35,858 nucleotides of DNA from assembly GCA_000998425.1 (NCBI GenBank), contig LCDG01000001.1, forward strand, positions 74,558 through 110,415. The letters run 5' to 3'. The notes below the pieces were generated by a model. The model saw only the letters and a list, made by a program, of their open reading frames with translations. It did no database searches and was not told the origin of the DNA. How positions within the stretch are numbered: position 1 is the first letter of the stretch; the number at the start of each line of letters is the position of its first letter. Source of the stretch: Candidatus Nomurabacteria bacterium GW2011_GWC2_42_20. GTDB lineage: Bacteria > Patescibacteriota > Minisyncoccia > Phycocordibacterales > UBA1550. Positions 30,048 to 35,858 of the stretch are shown here, piece by piece. Position numbers and translations under genes: made by a program.

Positions 30048-31983
30048 ATGAAAATTAAAATATTTACTGCTTTTAAGGTTCTCCTCCTGTCGTTTGTACT
30101 TACTGCTGGACTTAGCTATGTTTACGCTTGGACAGCACCAACATATTCGCCTCCAAGTGGGAATGTATCTGCTCCTATTAATGTGGGTTCTGTCACTCAA
30201 ACAAAAACAGGAGACATTTGTACGATATTTGGTGGAACGACAAAATGCTTAAGTATGGTCGTGTTATTGCCACCTGCAACCGCCAGCCTCTCTGCTTCGC
30301 CAACGAGCATCGCATACGGCGCTGCCTCCACTATCACATGGAGCTCGACGAATGCAACTTCGTGTACTGCAGGAGGCGCATGGTCTAAGGCTACTTCAGG
30401 AAGTGTTGGTACAGGGGCACTTACAGGTCCTGCAAATTACACATACACACTTTACTGTACTGGAGCAGGTGGTAATTCGGCAACTCAGTCTGTTACTGTC
30501 GCCGTAGGAGCTGCACCACCCACCGCCACACTCTCTGCTTCGCCAACGAGCATCGCATACGGCGCTGCCTCCACTATCACATGGAGCTCGACGAATGCAA
30601 CTTCGTGTACTGCAGGAGGCGCATGGTCTTGTTGGTACAGGGACACTTACAGCTTCCCAGACGTACACGCTTTACTGCACAGGGGCGGGGGGTAACTCAG
30701 CTACCCAATCAGTAACAGTTTCTGTTGGGGCAGCACCTGCAACCGCCACACTCTCTGCTTCGCCAACGAGCATCGCATACGGCGCTGCCTCCACTATCAC
30801 ATGGAGTTCAACGAATGCAACTTCGTGTACTGCAGGAGGCGCATGGTCTGGCGCAAAGGCTACTTCAGGAAGTGTTGGTACAGGAGCCCTTACAGCTTCT
30901 CAGACGTACACGCTTTACTGCACAGGGGCGGGTGGTAATTCGGCAACTCAGTCCGTTACTGTCGCCGTAGGAGCTGCCCCTGCACCAACTCTGACGTTCT
31001 CTGCTTCGCCAACGACTGTTGCGAACGGAGGTTCATCAACAGGTACATGGTCAAGCACAAATGCAACATCTTGCACAGCATCTGGTAGCTGGTCTGGTAC
31101 TCAGGCATTATCAGGATCTGCATCTACTGGACCACTACCAGGTCCTGCAAATTACACATACACACTATCTTGTACGGGGGTAGGAGGTACTATCTCGAGG
31201 AGTGTGACGGTTGCTGCTTCTGCACCAGTTTATACGCCTGGCTCGACGTCATACACTGGTCCAGGATCGTACACATTCACTGTTCCGCCTGTTGTTTATG
31301 CTCTCAACATTGAGGCCTGGGGCGCAGGCGGCCGCGGTGGTGATGGATCCGCAAGTATGCAGTATCAAGGCTATTGGACATACACAGGCGGTGGTGGCGG
31401 CGGTGCTGGCGGATATGTAAAAACAACATTGCCAGTGTCTCCTGGTCAAACATATACAGTAAATGTTGGCGCAGGAACTACTGCGACAACACCTTATACA
31501 GTTTACGGACTGTGGTATGGTATTGCTTTTGGCGCGCAGAGAGGCAATAGCGGAGGCAACTCATCATTCGGTTCTTCTATTGTAGCATATGGTGGCGGCG
31601 GAGGTGGTATGTTTGGTTGGGCTGCAGATGGAGGCGGTGTAAACGGGGCCAAAGGATGTAGCACTTTGGTTGATAATGGGTACGGTACACTCGTTCCCTC
31701 TGGCTATAGTTCTGTAGCAACAGCTGGGGTGGGTGGAACAGCTGTAGGTGGAACGACTAATACAACAGGTGCAGCAGGGTTGAAGTGTAACGATGGAGGT
31801 TCAATGTATGGTAGCTGGAGTGTTGGACAACCAGGAGCTGCTGGCGGCGCTGGTGTAGCTAGTCTTGTGAATGGCGTGCGGTATGGAGCAGGAGGAGCTG
31901 GTGGCAATGCATATATTGGCGGTAGTGTAGCCCAGAGCCCAGGATCTGCTGGTGGTAACGGAGCTGTTATTATAAGCTGGTAA
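30048..31983 (+). pseudogene. Secreted Ig-repeat/glycine-rich adhesin-like protein with frameshift
   Basis: ATG 30048 (MKIKIFTAFKVLLLSFVLTAG) gives a signal peptide ending near YAWTAP, then a short Pro-rich segment. About four Ig-like repeats of some 80 residues follow (SASPTSIAYGAASTITWSST, NATSCTAGG..., TYTLYCTGAGG). The last 260 residues form a Gly-rich domain (TGPGSYTFTVPPVVY, EAWGAGGRGG, many GGGGG) like that of phage-tail or surface adhesins. Repeat 2 lacks 17 bases relative to repeat 1 (23 relative to repeat 3) between 30629 and 30630. The first frame therefore stops at 30695 and the rest continues in another frame to 31983. It is either a natural knock-out, a recombination switch, or an assembly error in near-identical repeats. 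Confidence 0.75.
30288..31210 (+). repeat. Tandem Ig-like repeat DNA, four units of about 243 bp
   Basis: Units begin near 30288, 30531, 30751 and 30997. Units 1-3 share long near-identical stretches (for example ctctctgcttcgccaacgag); unit 4 is diverged. Blocks are mosaic: ggtcctgcaaattacacata occurs in units 1 and 4 only, pointing to conversion between units. Confidence 0.8.
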
Positions 31984-31993
31984 TATAGACAAT

Positions 31994-32575
31994 ATGAATA
32001 ACATAGAAATAGATCAAAAAAAGACGCATTCGAAATTATTTACCGTTGCTTTTGCTGGTCTTGCTGTGCTGGTAGTTATTAGTCTTGGGGTGGCCTGGTC
32101 CTCATTTAGAGAGATAGAGCAGTTGAAGCAATCAGTAGACACTGGTGACAATGAGATGAAAGACCGTGTTTTAATGGCAAATACTCCAACTTATGAACTT
32201 GGCGATATAAATAGTCCTCATGTAATTGGGTCTATTCTTTCTATTGAAAATGACACAATACTTCTTGAAACCAAGGTGTCAATTCCAAACCCGTTTCCAA
32301 AACAAGGAGAGTTGCCATTCTCGACTGGTATTAAAAATGTTTCAGTCATGATTAACAGAGATACAATTTTTACTCCAAATAAAGAGGCGTTGATTGCTGG
32401 ACAATCAATCAATGTATTTACAAAGGAACCTAAACCAGAAAACGAGGCGGAGGTGAACGCGCTATTGATTACATTGTTTGCTTCCCCAAGTGAACGCCTC
32501 ATTAAGTCACTCGACCTATACGCGTCATCAACAATAAAAAATATAAAGAACAAAACATCTGATAATCTCCAGTAG
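31994..32575 (+). CDS. Single-pass membrane protein with beta-rich exterior domain
   Basis: 193 residues. The transmembrane helix lies at about 16-38. A short coiled stretch (REIEQLKQSVDT) follows, then a beta-rich domain (HVIGSILSIENDTILLETKV, VMINRDTIF, LIAGQSINVFTKE). Its rhythm is reminiscent of small OB-like DUF5666-type domains, though I cannot confirm that. The C-terminus is polar. It starts 10 bases after the Gly-rich gene and is probably co-transcribed with it, so a role in anchoring or display is possible. Confidence 0.65.
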   Translation: MNNIEIDQKKTHSKLFTVAFAGLAVLVVISLGVAWSSFREIEQLKQSVDTGDNEMKDRVLMANTPTYELGDINSPHVIGSILSIENDTILLETKVSIPNPFPKQGELPFSTGIKNVSVMINRDTIFTPNKEALIAGQSINVFTKEPKPENEAEVNALLITLFASPSERLIKSLDLYASSTIKNIKNKTSDNLQ

Positions 32576-32612
32576 TTAAATAATTCTAAAGATTTGAATG
32601 CAAACGTAAGCA

Positions 32613-32639
32613 AACAGGATTGTTGCCAAGAATCCTGTT
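32613..32639 (+). terminator. Hairpin after 31994-32575 gene
   Basis: aacaggatt (32613-32621) and aatcctgtt (32631-32639) form a 9-bp perfect stem with a 9-base loop. Only a short T-rich tail follows. Confidence 0.55.
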
Positions 32640-32644
32640 ATTGC

Positions 32645-32672
32645 TTGATAGTATAAAAATATCGTCTATACT
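32645..32672 (+). promoter_or_regulatory. Promoter of the 32733 gene
   Basis: TTGATA (32645-32650), 16 bases, TATACT (32667-32672). A leader of about 55 bases ends in a GAGGGGG Shine-Dalgarno. Confidence 0.6.
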
Positions 32673-32732
32673 TAAGGTAGACTTGAATTTTGGTTGTTCC
32701 TTACTTTTTCAGAAAAAGAGAGGGGGTGTGTC

Positions 32733-33068
32733 ATGGACGTGCGATTTAATCCGAATGAAGGGAAGACTACGCTTTCTTTTTTACCAAAGGAGACCGATCG
32801 ACTTTCTGTGCTAATGCAGTTGGTGATAGAAGAGGAAAAAATAAGGGGTACGCAGGTTCCAGATTTTGGAAAAGACTTTTTTAAAAGTTTTGCAACCTCA
32901 AAGGATAAGTTTGTTATTGAGTTTGATTTTAGTCTCCTGCCATTCACAATCGCATACCTAGATGAGGTAATAGAGGAAATGTTGGAATATGGTAGCGACC
33001 CAACAGACCTTGATAGTTTTGTAGAACAAATCAATTCCTTTTGTTCAAAAGGCCACAAACTTCAGTGA
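32733..33068 (+). CDS. Small acidic soluble protein, unknown
   Basis: 111 residues from ATG 32733 (MDVRFNPNEGKT), chosen because GAGGGGG at 32719-32726 precedes it; a frame start at 32694 would skip this site. It has no membrane segment or recognisable motif. The middle (FVIEFDFSLLPFTIAYLDEVIEEML) looks amphipathic. Own promoter, Shine-Dalgarno and terminator argue that it is a real, separately regulated gene. Confidence 0.65.
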   Translation: MDVRFNPNEGKTTLSFLPKETDRLSVLMQLVIEEEKIRGTQVPDFGKDFFKSFATSKDKFVIEFDFSLLPFTIAYLDEVIEEMLEYGSDPTDLDSFVEQINSFCSKGHKLQ

Positions 33069-33076
33069 ATTGTTTT

Positions 33077-33109
33077 ACCCGGGCATACAAAGCCCGGGTT
33101 TTTCTTTTG
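33077..33109 (+). terminator. Strong rho-independent terminator
   Basis: acccgggc-atacaaa-gcccgggt followed by TTTTCTTTT. Confidence 0.9.
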
Positions 33110-33126
33110 TTGCATAATACGCTATT

Positions 33127-34089
33127 ATGAGCGAAATGTTTGAGGTCCTGCTAATTATTTTAGGTCTCGTTATTTTTGAGACAATCATGAGTATCGATAA
33201 CGCGGTAGTGAATGCCGACGTGCTTTCGACGATGAAGAGTAAGCGCGCTAGACGCTTCTTTTTAACGTGGGGTATTATTTTTGCGGTTTTTGTTGTCCGC
33301 GGTGTATTGCCATCGATAATCGTTTTTCTTTCAACGCCAGATATCGGTATTTGGGGTGCAATTTCGGCAATTTGGCAAAATGACCCGGCAGTAATGATTG
33401 CGGTCGCGGAAGCAACGCCAACGATTATGGTAGCTGGTGGAATGTTCCTAATCCTCCTTTGGGCCCACTGGCTTTTTATGGAGGACAAAAAATTTGGGCT
33501 TCCTCATGAATGGTATGTTCAGAAGTATGGCGCTGTCTGGTTTTATTCTATAGCTGCCCTCCTTCTGGTTGGTGTGATTTATGGAATTAACAATTTAATT
33601 AAAGAGAATCCGATGCATCTTGCCCTGGCGGCAGCGATTGGTTTCAGTGTATTTTTTATTACACAGGGGTTCAAGGATAATGCAGAGATAATCGAAAAGC
33701 GAATTATTGAGTCTGGAGAGCACAGTGCTATGTCCGACTGGGCGAAAGTATTTTTCCTTGAGGTTCTCGATACTGTATTTAGTATTGACGGTGTAGTTGG
33801 AGCATTTGCGTTTACTACATCTGTACCACTCATCCTTATAGGTACGGGCATTGGAGCTATTGTGGTTCGCCAGCTCACTGTCGCAAGTGTTGATCGCATT
33901 CGCTCGTACAGCTATCTAAAAAACGGAGCGATGTACTCGATAGGGTTTCTTGGATTCGTAATGATCCTAGAAGCTTTTGGTGCCCATATTCCAGCATGGG
34001 TCTCTCCAATGGTCACAATAAGCGTTGTGGGATATTTCTTTTGGCGCTCGGTTGCAGAGAATAGATTAAATGGTAACACAGTTGTATAA
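33127..34089 (+). CDS. TerC-family (DUF475-type) integral membrane protein
   Basis: 320 residues with about eight hydrophobic segments. Two inverted halves carry the family's acidic motifs in membranes: ETIMSIDNAVVNADVL near residue 20 and EVLDTVFSIDGVVGAFAF near residue 215. A middle loop holds EDKKFGLPHEWYVQKYG. TerC relatives are linked to metal-ion (Mn/tellurite) handling and to metal loading of exported proteins; the substrate here is inferred only. CATAAT lies 8 bases before the ATG, hinting at another short-leader transcript. Confidence 0.85.
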   Translation: MSEMFEVLLIILGLVIFETIMSIDNAVVNADVLSTMKSKRARRFFLTWGIIFAVFVVRGVLPSIIVFLSTPDIGIWGAISAIWQNDPAVMIAVAEATPTIMVAGGMFLILLWAHWLFMEDKKFGLPHEWYVQKYGAVWFYSIAALLLVGVIYGINNLIKENPMHLALAAAIGFSVFFITQGFKDNAEIIEKRIIESGEHSAMSDWAKVFFLEVLDTVFSIDGVVGAFAFTTSVPLILIGTGIGAIVVRQLTVASVDRIRSYSYLKNGAMYSIGFLGFVMILEAFGAHIPAWVSPMVTISVVGYFFWRSVAENRLNGNTVV

Positions 34090-34103
34090 TTGAATGTATT
34101 AAT

Positions 34104-35135
34104 ATGAGTTATCAAAAATCAGAACTTTATTTCCTGTTGGCACTACTTTTTGGAATAGGTATCCTCGCTTTTCTAATTTTTCAGCCATTTATTTATGCAC
34201 TTATATTAGCAATAATATTTGCTACTGTATTTTCGTCTATACATAAAAAAATTCTTATTCTTGCTCGTAAGAACCGTGGGTTGGCAGCGCTACTTACCAC
34301 TGCCTTTATACTAATCGTTATTGTTGTGCCAATTACATTTTTAAGCACACAAATATTTAAAGAAGCTACACAGCTTTATTCATCACTTGTAGAAAATGGA
34401 GGAACAAGCGTAATTTCTACCGAAATAGAAGCTGTGGTGCGAGGTTTTGGAATACCATACATGCAAGTAGAAACGCTTGATTTTAATCAATATGCAAAAC
34501 ATGTACTGAATTGGATAATTGGTCATTTGGGAACAGTTTTTTCGAATGTTGCAAAGATAATGATAGGTCTCTTTGTTTTGCTTATTGCGCTGTACTACTT
34601 ATTTAAGGATGGAAATTACTTGAAAAAAACGGTCATAGCGTTAAGCCCGTTGCAGGATGTTTATGATGAGACCATTTTTAATAAACTAGAACTTGCAATC
34701 AACTCAGTAGTGCGTGGGAGTATTTCCGTGGGGCTCGTGCAGGGCGTGCTGACGGCGATTGGGCTAACTATTTTCAGTGTACCAAATGCAGTGTTGTGGG
34801 GTAGCGTGGCTGCTGTATCCGCGCTGATTCCTGGTGTTGGAACTTCGTTGGTGCTTATTCCCGCTATCCTGTTCCTATTTTTTACTGGTGCAACTACATC
34901 AGCTATAGGCCTTCTAATTTGGGGTGTTGTCGCTGTTGGGCTTGTGGATAATATTTTGGGACCAAAGATAGTTGGCAGTGGCGCAAAGCTTCATCCGTTC
35001 CTTATTTTGTTATCTATTTTAGGAGGGATTAGCTTTTTCGGACCACTTGGATTTTTGTTTGGACCATTAACACTCAGTTTATTGTTTGCGTTTCTTGAGA
35101 TTTATTCCACTATTCGTGGAGCTCGAAAAGCTTAA
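34104..35135 (+). CDS. AI-2E-family permease-like membrane protein
   Basis: 343 residues with about eight transmembrane helices. It has the family layout: two hydrophobic hairpins at the N-terminus, a long exterior-type amphipathic segment (about 80-130), then helices containing VRGSISVGLVQGVLTAIGL, AALIPGVGTSLVLIP-like (here SALIPGVGTSLVLIP) and DNILGPKIVGSGAKLHP. Members export varied small molecules or act as ion antiporters; naming after AI-2 is historical. TATAAT lies 13 bases before the ATG. Its last base overlaps the next gene's start codon (TAATG), so translation is coupled. Confidence 0.85.
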   Translation: MSYQKSELYFLLALLFGIGILAFLIFQPFIYALILAIIFATVFSSIHKKILILARKNRGLAALLTTAFILIVIVVPITFLSTQIFKEATQLYSSLVENGGTSVISTEIEAVVRGFGIPYMQVETLDFNQYAKHVLNWIIGHLGTVFSNVAKIMIGLFVLLIALYYLFKDGNYLKKTVIALSPLQDVYDETIFNKLELAINSVVRGSISVGLVQGVLTAIGLTIFSVPNAVLWGSVAAVSALIPGVGTSLVLIPAILFLFFTGATTSAIGLLIWGVVAVGLVDNILGPKIVGSGAKLHPFLILLSILGGISFFGPLGFLFGPLTLSLLFAFLEIYSTIRGARKA

Positions 35136-35608
35136 TGAAAACAGTTGTAGTTCTAGACAATCTCCGCAGTGTTTATAATGTAGGTTCTATTTTTCGAACA
35201 GCAAATGCTGTAGGAGTTTGTAAAATATATTTGTGTGGCACAACGCCTACGCCGGTTGATAAGAAGGGTGACCGTAGAAAAGATTTTGCAAAAGTTGCGC
35301 TCGGGGCAGAGGATACGGTGGAATGGGAATATGTAGAGAATACACTTGAGTGCGTATTGAAACTTAAAAAAGAAAATTACTTCATTGTTGCTTTGGAACA
35401 GGATGAAAAATCAGTAGACTACAAAAATGTGAATGTCGATGATAAAGAGAGGGTTGCCTTTGTGGTTGGAGCAGAGGTGGTTGGTGTTGCAAAGGGTGTA
35501 CTTGCAGAGAGTGATGTCGTTGCAGAGATCCCAATGCTCGGGACCAAGGAGTCACTCAATGTTACCATTGCTTTTGGGGTGGCAGTGTATAGGGTATTAG
35601 GGGTTTAG
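35135..35608 (+). CDS. SpoU/TrmH-family RNA 2'-O-methyltransferase
   Basis: 157 residues: a minimal SPOUT domain with no N-terminal extension, like TrmL-sized members. Motif 1 is LDNLRSVYNVGSIFRTANAVG (Asn and Arg of the catalytic site). Motif 2 is FVVGAEVVGVAKGVL, where the usual GNE reads GAE. Motif 3 is EIPMLGTKESLNVTIAFGVAVYRV. It should methylate ribose in tRNA or rRNA using SAM in a trefoil-knot dimer. The target cannot be told. It is coupled to the permease gene by a one-base overlap. Confidence 0.88.
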   Translation: MKTVVVLDNLRSVYNVGSIFRTANAVGVCKIYLCGTTPTPVDKKGDRRKDFAKVALGAEDTVEWEYVENTLECVLKLKKENYFIVALEQDEKSVDYKNVNVDDKERVAFVVGAEVVGVAKGVLAESDVVAEIPMLGTKESLNVTIAFGVAVYRVLGV

Positions 35609-35648
35609 ATTAATGTTAATATTTTACATATACAAAGTTGCCTTCCTG

Positions 35649-35685
35649 TGGTATACTTATAACTGGAATAACTAAACAAGGAGGT
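35649..35685 (+). promoter_or_regulatory. Extended -10 and Shine-Dalgarno before the last gene
   Basis: TGGTATACT near 35649-35657 is an extended -10; AAGGAGGT (35678-35685) lies 5 bases before ATG 35691. Confidence 0.55.
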
Positions 35686-35690
35686 GGAAT

Positions 35691-35858
35691 ATGTGCAAGT
35701 CACGAGATGGGTTTGATGATCTTTTTGCTGGGATGACAGCTGAAGATTTTCTTCAGGAGAACGATGGAGATTCAAGTTGTAAACATGAGTGGAAAGACGA
35801 TGGTGACAACATGCAGATTTACTGCAAAAAGTGCACTGCACGGCGTTACAACACCTTT
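35691..35858 (+). CDS. Zinc-ribbon-like small protein, 3' end outside the window
   Basis: At least 56 residues, cut by the window edge. The acidic start MCKSRDGFDDLFAGMTAED is followed by a C-x-H...C-x-x-C set (SCKHEWKDDG, IYCKKCTARRY), which fits a treble-clef or zinc-ribbon metal site. A near-perfect Shine-Dalgarno decides the start. The function is unknown. Confidence 0.65.
   Translation, partial: MCKSRDGFDDLFAGMTAEDFLQENDGDSSCKHEWKDDGDNMQIYCKKCTARRYNTF

Noticed and set aside
30288-31210. CRISPR-like repeat array
   Set aside because: The repeats are about 243 bp, coding, and encode Ig-like domains; there are no short palindromic repeats with spacers.

Overview
The window looks like a piece of a Patescibacteria/CPR genome, most likely a Paceibacteria (Parcubacteria) member. 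The evidence is a short IF-2 lacking the long N-terminal region, tandem TrbC/VirB2-like small membrane proteins, a DUF4446-type protein, a protease-like fold with its catalytic triad lost, CxxC-bearing 'sulfatases', and tRNA genes that mostly lack an encoded CCA. Base composition is AT-leaning. Gene calls come from reading the translations and motifs; no database search was possible.

Layout. 1-2174: an unstable surface-protein region with two small membrane genes (the second out of frame at a TTTA tetranucleotide repeat), each followed by a headless 3' piece of a surface protein with a DPDGDGV calcium-binding repeat, then a perfect hairpin and heptamer repeats. 2182-5974: methyltransferase, membrane-anchored solute-binding protein, and five tandem VirB2/TrbC-like proteins. 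6108-8274 (minus): an SPFH/band-7 protein and a multi-pass membrane partner in one operon behind a consensus promoter, separated from the VirB2 array by two terminator hairpins. 8534-10976: tRNA-Lys, tRNA-Leu(TAG), a fused membrane/spermidine-synthase-like protein, tRNA-Leu(TAA), tRNA-Cys. 11068-13438 (minus): rbfA, infB, DUF4446. 13509-18921: cysteine desulfurase, superoxide dismutase, pseudoprotease, clpC. 18993-24060: tRNA-Tyr, HDOD-like protein, rpmG, alr, tRNA-Trp, miaA, tRNA-Leu(CAA), ddl, tRNA-Ala. 24193-29287: three alkaline-phosphatase-superfamily proteins, two with damaged metal sites. 29289-32575: envelope proteins, including a frameshifted Ig-repeat/glycine-rich surface protein. 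32733-35858: a small unknown protein, a TerC-family protein, an AI-2E-family permease, a SpoU methyltransferase and a truncated zinc-ribbon protein.

The most unusual signal is a family of non-coding elements placed just downstream of tRNA genes. After tRNA-Lys, tRNA-Leu(TAG), tRNA-Leu(TAA), tRNA-Tyr and tRNA-Trp the order is: tRNA, AT-flanked terminator hairpin, inverted copy of that tRNA's own T-arm, two interior hairpins, and a direct copy of that tRNA's 3' end. Three of them share a 69-bp core while the outer arms follow the neighbouring tRNA. The Tyr and Trp versions have unrelated cores but the same layout. The arms would pair into a closing stem, giving a three-way-junction fold templated on the tRNA. 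I know of no described family that matches this.

A second theme is promoter layout. Several genes (virB2-like 1, cysteine desulfurase, pseudoprotease, miaA, ddl) have a -10 box ending only 6-8 bases before the ATG, which predicts leaderless mRNAs. Others (SPFH, HDOD-like, 32733, 35691) have clear Shine-Dalgarno sequences.
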